This document shows positions 40,902 to 53,099 of a stretch of DNA of 64,000 bases, in pieces (positions within the stretch are counted from its first letter, which is position 1; each line of letters starts with the position of its first letter). Both the position numbers and the translations under genes were made by a program. A model generated the notes under the pieces. The model saw only the letters and a list, made by a program, of their open reading frames with translations. It was not told where the DNA came from and made no database searches. The stretch spans positions 31,290,089-31,354,088 of the forward strand of contig CM030362.1 in the NCBI GenBank assembly GCA_017893485.1, written 5' to 3'. The stretch comes from Hemerocallis citrina (taxonomy: Eukaryota; Streptophyta; Magnoliopsida; Asparagales; Asphodelaceae).

Positions 40902-41943
40902 CAAATTTGGAGATCCCAAAAATTGCAAAAAAAAATCATGGGCCTGAGGCGGCCGCTTCACATGCCTCATGGTGGGAGCCGGCGCCGTGATTGATAGACA
41001 ACATCACCCCCCAAACTTAGGCGAATCGGAAACGGGGCCCACCCACTACCAACATGCTTAAGGGACTGTCACTGTTGTGTAGGCCAGGCTAGTCGACACC
41101 ATTAGCACCATTAGCACCGATACGTGCAGAACCTCATGCCCTACTTCTTGATATAAAATGTTAGATATATAACCAAAACAAAAAGTGGATCATTGAAAGA
41201 GATACAACCAACATGGTTAACTGGATATATAAAGAGTCCAAATGCGGTGCCTCCTTGGCATCTTGCCCACCTAGTTTTATGAGTGCAGAAACAGATTTGC
41301 CAGTGCTCCAGGATGTTCCACTGCGAGTGTCAAGAGAGACAAGAACAATGCGACTCACACCCTTGCTAAACTTTGTTGATGGCTTAACCTTTTTTGTAGC
41401 TGGTATCTATCATGAATTTCCCACTCATCTAAGGGAAGCATTCGAGTACTGCTTGTAATGAATTCCATTTGAATTAATGAAATTAACAGTAGGGGGCGGC
41501 GACAGCGGTGGCAACACCAGAGGACTATAGAAGCATCTGGGAAAAATTTGGATTCACATGCAGGGTCAGGTTCTGATGTAGACCATGCAAAATGATTGAG
41601 ACAAAAAAAATAAAATAAAAAAATAATAATAATAACAATCTCTCTTCTTTTCCAAAAGATCAACATTTGGGCTTTAGCGTCAGCGAGAGTGAGGATATTG
41701 TTAAGGGTTGTTTGGAGTCTCAATTCTTTGTGAAGCGTACAAATAGGCTCATTGAGAGGTTTTGCCAAATGACAAAAAAAAGTTAAAAAATTTAAAAAAA
41801 GAAAATTAAAGAGAACAACTTGAAGTGACTCGAGTTATGATTTAGGACAGAACTTGTACTTTAATTATTAAAAAATGTGAATTGGCCACCAACTAAAATA
41901 AGTTTATTAATAATTTTAAATTATTGTAAAAATAAAAGAGACG

Positions 41944-42172
41944 ATGTTGTAAAAATATTAGAGACAATGCTAGAAAGTATAAGAGAAGAGAATAGAGTAT
42001 AATTTTAATTCCCATCATTTCTTCAAGTCTTTACAAGCCTATTTATAGGCTTACAAAAGAAGTTGAAAGGACAAACATGGAGTAAATGGTGAGTGGAGAA
42101 CATGGAGATCATGGGGTTAGTGGAGAGATATTCACATTAATTGATTTTTAACACTCCCCCTTGAATGTCTCC
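41944..42172 (-). repeat. Copia 3' LTR (210 bp) and polypurine tract
   Basis: LTR 41944-42153: on the minus strand it starts TGTTAAAAATC and ends TTTTTACAACA. TATA-type CTATAAATAG near 42050. The PPT CTCCCCCTTGAATGTCTCC (plus strand, 42154-42172) abuts it. The left boundary is inferred from the terminal inverted repeat only. Confidence 0.6.
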
Positions 42173-42296
42173 TAATTGTGGATAAGAATATGCCTCGATA
42201 CTGACTCATTAAAAACCTTACCAAGAAAACCCAATGGGACAAAACTTGGTGAAGGGAAAAAGAGTGCAGTGCATATCTTTTCTCCCCCTGAAAAGA

Positions 42297-43900
42297 TCAT
42301 ACTTTTAGATCTTTCAAACGACGCATCCCAATCATGTTTACCATCTTTTCAAATGTTGTCGTGGGTAGAGCCTTAGTGAACAAATCTGCTGGATTCTCAC
42401 TTGACTTTATCTGCTGAACACTTATTTCATCCTTTTGTTGAAGATCATGAGTGAAGAAGAACTTTGGTGAGATATGCTTCGTTTTACCACCTTTGATGTA
42501 GCCATCCTCTAGCTGAGTTATGCATGCTATATTATCTTCAAATAAGGTTGTGGGGATATCTTTATCGACTGAAAGGCCACACGTTCCCCGGATATATTGA
42601 GATATCGACCTCAACCAAACACATTCACGACTTGCCTGGTGGATTGCCAATATTTCTGCATGATTAGTTGAAGTTGCTACTAGTGTTTGCTTTGTAGAAC
42701 GCCATGAAATTGCTGTTCCTCTGCAGGTGAACACATATCCTGATTGAGATCGGGCTTTATGTGGATTAGATAAATATCCTGCATCTGCATACCCAATTAA
42801 ATCTGATTTGGACAGGTTAGAATAATACAAGCCCATATCCATGGTCCCTCGAAGATATCTAAATATATGTTTCACACCATTCCAATGTCTTCGAGTTGGT
42901 GAGGAACTATATCTTGCCAATAAATTTACCGCAAAAGATATATCAGGACGTGTATTGTTAGCAAGATACATCAATGCTCCAATGGCACTAAGATATGGTA
43001 CTTCAGGATCAAGTAGTTCTTCATGTTCCTCACGAGGTCTAAACACATCTTTATTAACATCTAATGACCTCACTACCATGGGAGTACTTAAGGGATGAGC
43101 TTTATCCATGTAAAACCTTTTAAGTACTTTTTCCAGATAAGTGGATTGATGCAAGAAAATCCCATCTTTCAAATGTTCAATTTGAAGACCTAAATAATAT
43201 CTTGTTTTTTCAATGTCTTTCATTTCAAATTCTCTCTTTAAACATTGCACGGCTTGTAATAACTCTTCAGGAGTTCCGATGATATTTAAATCATCAACAT
43301 AAACAGCAATTATAACAAATTTTGATCCTATACTTTTTATAAACACACATGGGCATATAGGATCATTATTATAACCCTCTTTTATTAAAAATTCACTCAG
43401 ATGGTTATACCACATCCGTCCTGATTGTTTCAATCCATATAACGCTTTGTTTAACTTAACTGAGTAAATTTCCCGAGAATTATCATTATGTGCTTCTGGC
43501 ACTTTAAATCCTTCAGGGATTTTCATATATATATCATGGTCTAACGAACCATACAAATATGCCGTGACCACATCCATGAGGCGCATTTCAAGTCTTTCAT
43601 GCACTGCCAGACATATCAAATATCGAAATGTTATTGCATCCACCACAGGAGAATATGTCTCTTCATAATCAACACCAGGCATCTGGGTAAAACCTTGTGC
43701 GACAAGCCGTGTTTTATATCTAGTAATCTCCTTTCGTTCATTTCTTTTTCGTACAAATACCCATTTATAGCCTACTGGTTTGATCTCTTTTGGTGTTCGG
43801 ACTACAGGTCCAAAAACTCATCGTTTTTCAAACGAGTCTAATTCAGACTTAATTGTCTCTTTCCATTTTGGCCAATCATTTCTATTTCTACACTCTTCCA
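42297..43900 (-). pseudogene. Copia reverse transcriptase and RNase H
   Basis: The longest frame is 43682-42297 (461 codons): YEETYSPVV, MDVVTAYLYGSLD, ALYGLKQSGRMWY, YVDD at residues 128-131, YYLGLQIEH, then RNase H with ADAGYLSNPHKARSQSGYVF, HAEILAIHQASREC and FEDNIACI. The upstream part (VFGPVVRTPKEIKPVGYKWVF, RYKTRLVAQGFTQ) is in the same frame behind a TGA near 43817, where Trp is expected. Confidence 0.9.
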
Positions 43901-44225
43901 CAGAGGTAAGTTCATGATCCTAGTTTTCATTTATGATATCGCGCGCTATATTATATACAAAAATATTGTTGACAATTATATTATTCCGGTCCCATTATCT
44001 TCCCGTAATGACATAGTTAATCGAGATCTCTTCATTTTCATTAATTTCAGGTACCTGATTCTCTTCATTATTAACTATGTCAATGGTCTCTTCTGAAGAG
44101 ATATCCTCGATTTGACAATCATGGTTATTTGCTCCTTTTCTTTTTCGAGGATGTTTATCTTTGGAACCAAGTGGTCTACCATGCTTCAAGTGTGCCTTAG
44201 ACTCACTAGCAATTATATGTTGTCC

Positions 44226-45800
44226 TTAAGGGACATCAATTTTGACAGGAGCATTTACAGCTGGAATATGAGATTTTGTTACTCTTTTGTGGTCAGTAAA
44301 AGCGTCTGGCAGTTGATTTGCAATACCTTGCAAATGAATTATCCTTTGAACTTCTAATTCACTTTCTTTTGTTCGAGGATCTAAGCTTTTCAATGATAAT
44401 TCATTCCATGAAATCTCTTTTTCCAACTGTTTATTATCTCCCCCTAATGTTGGGAATAGTGATTCATCAAAGTGATAATCTGCAAACCTTGCAGTAAATA
44501 AATCTCTAGTCGTCGGTGCAATATACTTGATTATAGATGGAGATTCATACCCAACATATATTCCCGTCCTCCTTTGAGGTCCCATTTTTGTGCATTGTGG
44601 TGGATTAATTGGGACATATACCGCACATCCGAAAATTCGTAAATGGGAAATATTTGGTTCCTGACCATGAACCAATTGTAAGGGAGAATTATCATTACAA
44701 CTGGTTGGCCGGATGCGTATAAGTTATGCTGCATGTAAAACAGCATGTCCCCAGACCCAAATGGAGAGATTTGATTTCATAAGCATTGGTCTAGCAATCC
44801 ATTAGATCCGTTTTATAAATGATTCTGCCAAACCATTTTGAGTGTGAACATAGGCTACTGGATGTTCCACTTTTATCCCAATTGACATACAATAATTCAT
44901 AAAAGATTGGGATGTAAATTCACCAGCATTATCAAGACGAATTGTCTTTATCGGATAATCAGGAAAATGTGTCCGCAACCGAATTATTTGTGTAAGTAAT
45001 CTTGCAAAAGCCAAATTACGAGATGATAATAAACACACATGTGACCATCGAGTTGATGCGTCAATTAGAATCATAAAATACCGAAACGGTCCATACGGGG
45101 GATGAATCGGACCACATATATCACCATGAATTCGTTCTAAAAATGATAGTGATTCGTTCTTTATTTTGGCTGGTGAGGGCCTTGTAATTAACTTTCCTTT
45201 GGAACAAGCAACACAAGAAAATTCATGGGATTGAAAAATCTTCTGGTTTTTCAATGAATGACCACATGATTTCTCGATAATTTTTCGCATCATCGTTGAA
45301 CCGGGATGACCTAACCGATCATGCCAAACCTTAAATATATCTGTAAACTTATGGTTTACAGTATCAGTAAACTTCATATTTACTGTATTATATGATTCAA
45401 CCATTCTTATAGTTGTATAATACAATCCAGATGAGAAAGTTGGTAATTTTTCTAACACACACTTTTTGCCCATCATAGTTGAGGTAATACAAAGATATTC
45501 AATACCTATTTCATTCATAGTCTCAATATGATATCCATTTAGACGAATATCTTTCAAACTTAATAAGTTTCTTTGAGACTTAGACGAAAATAATGCATTT
45601 TCAATTATGAATTTTGTGCCTTCTGACATTATAAAATTTGCTCTTCCTAAGCCTTCAATTATTTTTGCACAGCTTGATATGGTATTGAGATCATTTCTCA
45701 GATTAGAAAAATATTTCTTATCTTTAAGAATGGTGTGTGTAGTAGTACTGTCTGCAAGACATATATCCCCAACTTGGATATTGGATTGATACATATTCAT
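44226..45800 (-). pseudogene. Copia protease and integrase
   Basis: 45800-44802 has the protease-like motif LADSTTTHTIL, the pre-integrase zinc motif (HDRLGHPGSTM, CVACSKGK) and the integrase core (IHGDICGPI, RLDNAGEF, NGLAES). 44746-44226 in another frame has the integrase C-terminal region (LRIFGCAVYVPI, GIYVGYESPSIIKYI) and linker. Broken by a stop or frameshift near 44800. Confidence 0.88.
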
Positions 45801-46022
45801 AATCTAGATAAAGAAGAAAAAAAATGCGAATAAATAAACTTGAAAGCAATATAAAGCATATAATAATAATGAAGAATGACATTAATTTTGAAATAAAATT
45901 AAGGTAAAGAAAAACTTTAACAAAACTGAAACAAACTGAAATAAAACATAGTTCAGAGCAAACTTAAACATAGAAACAAAATAACAAGCAGAAAGAAACT
46001 TCAAATATCATAAGCATCTTGA

Positions 46023-46838
46023 TCACTTCTGGTCACTTCCATCTTCAGGATGGATAAGGAAATCAGCTGCATCCAGGTGCATTAGATCATCGACGCCTTC
46101 GGTGAAATCATTGGAGTCGTCAGCAATGAAATTTGCTTCAACATTCTTTCCTTTGTTTTTCAACGACTCTTGATAAAGATCAACAAAATGCTTGGGAGTA
46201 CGACAAGTACGCGACCAATGGCCTTGCATCCCGCATCGGTGGCAGATGCTTTCCTTCATCTTCTTATTCATGCCACCATCATTGTTTCATCGTGATTCAT
46301 CCCTAACATTGTGGTTACTTCGACCACCGGGGAAATAACATCTTCCTCTTCCTCGTCCACGTCCACGTCCGCAGCCTCGGCCACGACCACGATTATTATT
46401 GAATGCTATCACATTCACTTCAGGGAATGGAGCAGAGCCAGTAGGACGAGACTCACAATTTTTCATCAATAACTCATTATTTTGCTCAGCAACAACAAGA
46501 CAGGATATCGAATCCCCGTATTTTATAAAACCCTTTTCACTGTATTGTTGTTGCAAGAGCACATTAGATGCATGAAACGTGGATAACGTTTTTTTCCATC
46601 ATATCAGAATTAGTAACAATTTCACCACATAGTTTCATTTGTGAACCGATTCGAAAAATAACCGAGTTATACTTACTAACAGATTTAAAATCTTGAAAAC
46701 GGAGATGCATCCAGTCGTAACGTGCTTTCGAAAGAATCACAGTTTTCTGATGATCATACCTCTCTTTCAGTGATTTCCAAAGATCTGCAGGATCCTTGAC
46801 CGCGAGGTATTCAACTTCCAACCCCTCATGATTCATGA
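46023..46838 (-). pseudogene. Copia gag (N-terminus missing)
   Basis: 46836-46564: GLEVEYLAVKDPADLWKSLKERY, MHLRFQDFKSVSKYNSV. 46562-46287: LVAEQNNELLMKNCESRPTGS and a GRGRG-rich tail. 46271-46023: CCHC zinc knuckle CHRCGMQGHWSRTC. Two frameshifts or stops separate them. Confidence 0.88.
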
Positions 46839-47451
46839 TGGTTGCTCAAATCCAAACAGGTCACTGGAGAAGGTTACGGACAGGGTAGGGATATCAAGGA
46901 GGTGATTGCGGATTCAGATGAAAATGGAGATACGGTGGGCTATGATGGTGAGAAATGAGGACGATGATCTCTTGTTCAAAATTACTAGCAGTATAAATAT
47001 TAATAGCATATAATTTCTACAATTGTAATGATTAAACGCATATACGGTCTGCTTTCGGGGTGATGATTTTCTAAAGCCTTACTAAATACCAACACTTGAA
47101 AATGACACAGTAATTTATAAATTATAAACTGAAGAGGACACTAGTGCAGGGATTAACTAGCAGAGGTTAATTATAGGATAACAATGTGACACTAAAAGCA
47201 AGGACAATAGAACATAACCAATGTGACAATAGAATATCATCAATACTACAGAAAAGACATGACTATCATCAATAGGGCGAAAAAAGACAATAAAATTAAG
47301 ACGATAAAATGTATAGTATAAGAAAATATATGCAAGCAAGGTTTGTTAGTTGAATTTCAAATTAGTAACCATTTCAATCCCTCACTACTCTGATACCCTA
47401 AAACATGCATACAGCAAAGGTTTGTTCAAAGTATCATACAATAATGTAAAC
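46839..47451. other. Spacer; start repeats 51871-52030
   Basis: The first ~140 bp (GGTTGCTCAAATCC, GGTGATTGCGGATTCAGATG, ATGATCTCTTGTTC) is similar to 51871-52030. The rest is AT-rich and without a gene. A GGGTATCAGAG string on the minus strand near 47395 resembles a PBS but has no LTR beside it. Confidence 0.5.
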
Positions 47452-49875
47452 AAACAATGTGAACTTAAGAGTGACCTGTTTTTTCAAAGTATCGCTGGAT
47501 GATGTAAACCAATTAGCCTGATAAACTGCTCGGCTAAGATCATCACTAAGGTCCTAGCTATCCGCTTGGGTGGCATTATGGACAGTCTTATCAGTAGAAC
47601 ACAGACGGGATTCATTAAGGGCAGATGTATCCTAGACTGCGTGGCTACTGCTGAACAAGTTATCCACCACTGTCACAAGAGCAACTCCAAGAACTTCCTC
47701 CTCAAGCTGGATTTTGAGAAGGCATACGACTCTGTGGACTGGGAATGTTTGCTAGAGGCTCTCAGGGGGAGAGGTTTTGGGGACAAATGGATTAGATGGA
47801 TCAAACAGTGTTTACTTTCTAGCAAAACGGCAATTTCAGTGAATGGGAGACCCGGTCCTTCGTTCCCGTGCAAGAAGGGACTCCGTCAGGGGGACCCGCT
47901 GTCCCCACTTTTATTCAATATTGTAGCGGATGTGCTCAGAGGAATGCTAGAAAACTGTCAAAGAAAAGGGTGGATATCACCTGTGGCCAGCAGCTCTGCT
48001 AATCAGGGATGCACGATCCTTCAATATGCTGACGACACCCTAATCTTTGGAAATGGGTCTAGAGCGGAAACTATTTGCTTTAAAGGGGTCCTTTACTGCT
48101 TTGAAGCCTGGTCAGGCCTTAGAATTAATTTCCACAAGAGTGCACTGATTCCTATTTCACTTTCAGGAGCTGAATCTCGGGAGCATGCCACCATTCTCAA
48201 CTGTGCGATAGAAGAATTCCCAATCAAATATCTAGGGCTTCCGCTCCGTCCAGGGAGGCTCGCTAAAGCTGACTGGTTGCCTATTATTGACAGGGTGGAG
48301 GACAGACTGTCCGGTTGGAAGGGCAAATCACTTTCTCTGGGGGGCAGAGTGGTACTCATCAACTCTGTGTTGTCCAATCTGCCCATTTACTACATGTCCT
48401 TTTTTGAACTCCCAAAGTGGGTGATCCAAAGGATTGACCGTATCAGGAAAAGATTCCTATGGAAAGGTGCAGACTCAAATAAGGGAGGCTACCACCTTAT
48501 TAAATGGAATATCGCTTGCATGAAAAAGAGGCACGGAGGGCTAGGCATCATTGACCTCAGAGATATGAATTTGGCACTCCTGGGAAAGTGGTGGTGGAAA
48601 GTGTTTCATCACGGCGGGGAAGGATGGCAGGACTTTATCCAACCTTACCTCCGAGGGAAAGGGACAAGAAGCTTAGGCTTTCGAGTAGGATCCAAAGTCT
48701 CCCGCTTCTGGAAAGGAGTTGCTAAAGCCAACGGTCCTTTCAACTCAGTAACTTCATCTTTGATCGGCAATGGTCGAACCCCCAGATTTTGGTGGGACAA
48801 GTGGTGCGGTCCTCATAATCTTAAGGAAGATTTCCCAGAGTTGTTTGCTATAACGAATCGACCGAATATCTCGGTGGCGGAAACATGGAAAAGGGGGACT
48901 TGGAGACCGTCGTTCCAAGGAACCCTCTCTCCAAGTTTGCTACAGCAACTGCATGAAGTACAAACGCGCATAGTCCAATATGGGGTGATATGTGCCCAAG
49001 GTCCAGATCACATGCGGTGGGGTCTTGAGAACAAGGGAGTGTTCTCGGTTAGATCACTTTACCTCCGGATTCACTACCAAGGATGCAGGCCCAACTGGGC
49101 AGTGGTACTATGGAAGACTAAAACACCTCTGAAAATTAGAGTCTTCCTCTGGTTTGTGCTCAACAATGCCATACTCACTAGAGAGAACCTAGCCAAGAGG
49201 CAACCTCACATTGCGACCAATTGCGGGTTCTGTAACGTACACGTGGAAGATTTGAATCATCTGTTTCTTCACTGCACCAGAAGCAAGGCCATCATGATAA
49301 AGGTGCTGAGAGCACTAGGAACAAGTGACTATCCAAGAGACTAGGAGGAACTGTGGGTCGGCTCCAGATTTGCATCATCCCGTCACGATATGAAAGATGC
49401 ATGGTTTATTGCCATTGCGGCAACCACATGGGTGTTATGGCTAGATAGGAACAATTTTTATTTCCATGCTTCATATAATTCTATTTCTAGTAATCTTACT
49501 CATATCATGCATCTAATTTCCTTTTGGGCTACAGCTGCTGCTTCAGGAGCAAGAGGGAGAATTGCAAGGGTTTTCCAGGTGGATGATTTTGACGACGAGG
49601 AGATAGAGATCGGGCCAACTCTGGACTGATGAGTGGACACCCGCCTCACTACTACATATTTTGTTTCAGGCCTTAGTATTTTGTGTCTGTGTTTTGGTTG
49701 CCTTTAGGCTGGATGATGTAACCCACCCCCCAGGGTTTTGTTGGGGGTTATGTTTTATTTCCTGCACTGTATTTTTATTTTCCCGAGACTTCGGGGTTGT
49801 TTATTAATCACTTATTAATGAAATAGGGTGGCATTATTCCACCTTTTCCTCAAAAAAAACAATGTGAACTTAAGA
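47452..49875 (+). mobile_element. LINE E: 5'-truncated L1-type element with 19-bp TSD
   Basis: The element is 47471-49856, flanked by AAACAATGTGAACTTAAGA at 47452-47470 and 49857-49875 (the leading A's merge with the poly(A) tail). It starts inside the RT domain, ends with a 3' UTR and short A-tail, and looks recent. Confidence 0.93.
47512..49629 (+). pseudogene. LINE E reverse transcriptase and zinc ribbon
   Basis: An open frame enters at KPISLINCSAKIITKVLAIRL; numbering from 47566, RT motifs are LKLDFEKAYDSVDW (D49), GLRQGDPLSPLLF (105-117) and YADDTLIF (YADD 154-157). KYLGLPLRPG and GGRVVLINSVLSNLPIYYMSFF follow. The zinc-ribbon region has FSVRSLYLR, LKIRVFLWFVLNNAILTRENL and CGFCNVHVEDLNHLFLHC. 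A single in-frame TAG (49342-49344) separates it from a last segment (WFIAIAATTWVLWLDRNNFYFH) ending at 49629. ORF1 and the endonuclease are absent by truncation, so it cannot move alone although RT motifs are intact. Confidence 0.93.
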
Positions 49876-50625
49876 ACCATGTGTCAGCAGCAGTCCACAG
49901 ATCAAAATGGAGTGTCCTTTCCACATTTTGCTGTTTTCATACAAACATCATCAAGCACAATATCGAGGTAAGATAAAGATCAATTGCAACATCTGACAGA
50001 TAAAATCAAGCAGAAAATTTTCATACCTATAACAAGTGTTCTTATACTATATTCACAACTAATATTATCAAGTCATATATCTGAATGATCAACAACAGCC
50101 GCAGGTCATGGCCATACAAGCATTGAGTCAAAATTAACATTTTCAAGAAACCTCCCTTGAAGACCACAACCTAATTTCTGCCATCAAACTACTATTTTAA
50201 ACCAAGAGGTTGGATTGATCCAAACAAGACACTGAAACGGTCTTCACATCAAATTTCCAATTTCCACACAATCTTGGAAAGCTATTCAATGTCCTACAAA
50301 AATAAAAAGAATTAGTTCATGACATTGTTAGGTAATGATTGCTAGATGTATTAAATAAATTGCAAGAGGCAAGATAATGATAAAGTGCCAACTCCAACAG
50401 AAAAAATTTTGAATACAAAACTTAGGATGGTTACTCAGATTTCTAGGAACCCTCGAAATCACAAGTCAGCAGAAACCGCATTCAAATATTTTATTTATCA
50501 AAACCTGTAATGGTCACATAACTACTATGCATTGAGCCTCAAAATAATTATTGTTACTTCATGGGAAATTACCCAACCTTTACAAATGGAAGATCAAAAT
50601 AAAGACACTGCTATTATGATTGATA
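49876..50625. other. AT-rich spacer
   Basis: No gene, repeat or structure recognised. It continues the sequence interrupted by LINE E at 47451. Confidence 0.5.
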
Positions 50626-50816
50626 ATATTTGTAGAGTAATGCTAGAGCCACTACCAATTTCACTACATTTCTCTTCACTATCTTAGGTGGCACACTCCA
50701 ATAGGTAGGGGATGATAGAGTAGGTGGAAGAACTCTCCAATAGGAGTATGCCACCTAAGGTAGTGAAGGAAATGGTAGTGAAATTGGTAGTGGCTAAAGC
50801 ATTACTCATATTTGTA
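50626..50816. mobile_element. Mutator-type MITE, copy 1
   Basis: Element 50635-50807 (173 bp), an almost complete inverted repeat (GAGTAATGCTAGAGCCACTA... with its complement), flanked by ATATTTGTA at 50626-50634 and 50808-50816. The 9-bp TSD and long TIRs indicate the Mutator superfamily. Confidence 0.88.
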
Positions 50817-50953
50817 CGAGTTAACTCTCGGAAGATAAGGTATTCACTGGATAATCAAGCCTTGAACATGTCTACACGTGATCTCGTTCAGAGTGAGACA
50901 AACACACGTCATTGGATACTAATGAATGAATCGTTCTGTCAAATTGCAAATCA

Positions 50954-51145
50954 AAATAAATAGAGTAATGCTTCATCCACTACCAATTTCACTACGATTC
51001 TCTTCACTACCGTAGGTGGCACACTCCTATTGGAGAATTTTCCCACGTACTCTCAGTTCCCCCACCTACTGGAATGTGCCACCCTAAGGTAGTGAAGAGA
51101 AATATAGTAAAATAGGTAGTAGATGTAGAATTACTCAAATAAATA
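50954..51145. mobile_element. Mutator-type MITE, copy 2
   Basis: Element 50963-51136 (174 bp) of the same family (GAGTAATGCTTCATCCACTA...), flanked by AAATAAATA at 50954-50962 and 51137-51145. It lies 155 bp from copy 1. Confidence 0.9.
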
Positions 51146-52229
51146 TACTGCAATTGTTACTAATATACACATTTAGTAACTATAGAACGTTGGGTATCAC
51201 TGGATGATCAAGCTTCAATCATGTTCACACTTACCCTCGTTTAGAGTGAGGCAAACACAGTCACAAATCAACAAAAAGCTTTTGCTTTCAGCTATAAGCG
51301 AATTAGTTGAGTGCATAACAATCTCCTTTATCCAAGACTACAAGCATTAATTACAGGCCATTAGTGGAGTATTTCTTTTCTTATTGGACTTTAGTCCGAT
51401 GTCACAATTACCTTCCTAAGTATACAAAACCATATGTAAATTTTCATTTGAAAGTTCAATGAATCTGCTGTGGGATTCTCGAGGGAAGGATGACCAGGAT
51501 ATGAGTTTGAACTCCTGGTCAATGAGGAAAACAATATTGTAGGAAAGTTATTTGAGAAGATGTTCTGTTAAAATTGTAAGGGGCTATAGAAGGATATGGG
51601 ATAAATTTGGATTCACATGAGGTCCAGTTCTGATCTAGGCCAAGTAAATATTTAAGAAAATATTTAAATCTCTCTTCTTTTAAAGGTTAACTTTTTGGCA
51701 TGGCGATAGAAAATTGGGTGTGAATTTAGCGTTCTAATCGGGATTTACTCTTAAATAATGAGGAAAAGGAACACGGTCTGGGTCGGGGACAGGGAGTTGA
51801 ACACAGAATAAATTTAATTTAACCAATTCGAGGGACTTGACCTGGTAGCTAGACTGTAGTAGGGTCAAGATGGTTGTTGAGAATCCAAAAGTCACTGACA
51901 ATGAAGTTGAATTCGAGAATACAGGAGAAGAGGAATAGGGTAGGGGAGTATTAGGGAGAAGGTGATTGCCGCTTGAGATGAAAATGAAGTAGGAAGGGTT
52001 ATGATGGTGAGGACAACGATCTCTTATCCAACTCCGATTTCATCTTACATGAGTGTGATATTGAGAGTCTATTCTTCCAAATTACATGAATATGATATTG
52101 AATGTCAGATAAGGAGGGAGGAGGGACATTGAATGTCAGATGAGGAGGGAGGAGCGACTGGCGTTTGTGGCGAGAATATGAGAACGAAAATCTTCAAGAT
52201 ATAGGCAAATATTGCCAAGGTAAGAACGG
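51146..52229. other. Spacer containing a second copy of a dispersed repeat
   Basis: 51582-51700 resembles 41519-41700 and 51871-52030 resembles 46839-46975, in the same order and orientation. No coding signal. Confidence 0.5.
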
Positions 52230-52721
52230 CTAGAAGAGCCTCACGTTGATGCTGAACAGCGAAATTGACAGAGTATGGCTGATAGATAATCCACTCTTCT
52301 ACCTAATTAAATCTGGAGAGAGATGCATGAATGTTGTCACCCTGTTTGGTCTCAATTACATGGCGGAATATATCGTACATGCTTGCATGTTATTGGTGGA
52401 GGAACACATTTGATGAAGACTATCCCAGATCTCCTTTGATGTGTCAAGAAAAGTGGAGTTATAGACGTCTCGGTCCATGCAGCTGGTCATTATCCTGACA
52501 ATCAAGTTGTCATCGCGATCTCATATTTTCAACATCGGATCCTTAGACGCAAGAGCTTTCTCAGAGAGGTGATGGTACATTTCGTGCCCCTTGTGGAAGC
52601 GCATTATAGATTGGGACCATGTCATGAAGTTGGTACGGCCGGAGAGATTGTGGATGGTCATGCATTCAGCCTTCAACAAAGAAAGAGGATCGTTAGCCGT
52701 TGGAAGAAAGAAAGTCGCCAT
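52230..52721 (-). pseudogene. Ty1/copia gag remnant
   Basis: Minus strand from 52721: MATFFLPTANDPLSLLKAEC, NLSGRTNFMTWSQSIM, then after a stop MTSCMDRDVYNSTFLDTSKEIWDSLHQMC. This matches the gag N-terminal pattern (dG.NY..W...) and TSKEIWDSL helix of a different copia family from the element at 42-47 kb. No LTRs found. Confidence 0.6.
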
Positions 52722-53099
52722 TGGAGCAGATCAAGATTAAATCTGAAGGTGAAGACGGATTTGAAGACAAGATCGCCATTGGAGAGGGGATCAAAAACGG
52801 ATATGCATTACGAAGTAGTACACATCATCTTGTTGATTTTTTTTTTGATCTAGGGGAGGATGGTGGCTGATCTATTGTAGGGCGGGGGGATCTAGAGGAG
52901 GGCGGCTGTCGGTCAACGGGATGGCAGTTTGATGGCGATGGGATGGCAGCGGCAGGATGGTGGGAGCAGGAGGGAGGCGGGAGGAGTGGATGTGGGTTTT
53001 GGGATGTGGATCTGGAGTGGATCTGGATGTTGGGTTTCGAGCTATACAAAGTGATGTGGATCTGGACGACGGAAGTGGTGGTCAGGTTGAGGAACTTGT

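Larger units (their letters stand above)
40162..41943. other. Spacer without recognised gene
   Basis: Contains inverted repeats at 40577-40693 and 40863-40901, a GC-rich patch (40960-41000), and from about 41519 a segment similar to 51582-51700. Open frames at 41213-41458 (+) and 41355-41768 (-) have no motif I recognise; the latter (HKELRLQTTLNNILTLADAKAQM) reads protein-like but is unsupported. Confidence 0.4.
41944..46838 (-). mobile_element. 5'-truncated Ty1/copia retrotransposon
   Basis: Minus-strand order gag, zinc knuckle, protease, integrase, RT, RNase H, PPT, 3' LTR. Integrase before RT identifies Ty1/copia. The 5' LTR, PBS and the first part of gag are missing: homology stops at about 46838, where the sequence becomes similar to 51871-52030. 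Frameshifts and stops break the polyprotein into at least six pieces. Confidence 0.9.

Noticed and set aside
47380..47410. GGGTATCAGAG on the minus strand as the PBS of the copia element
   Set aside because: No LTR copy lies to its right and copia homology already ends at 46838.
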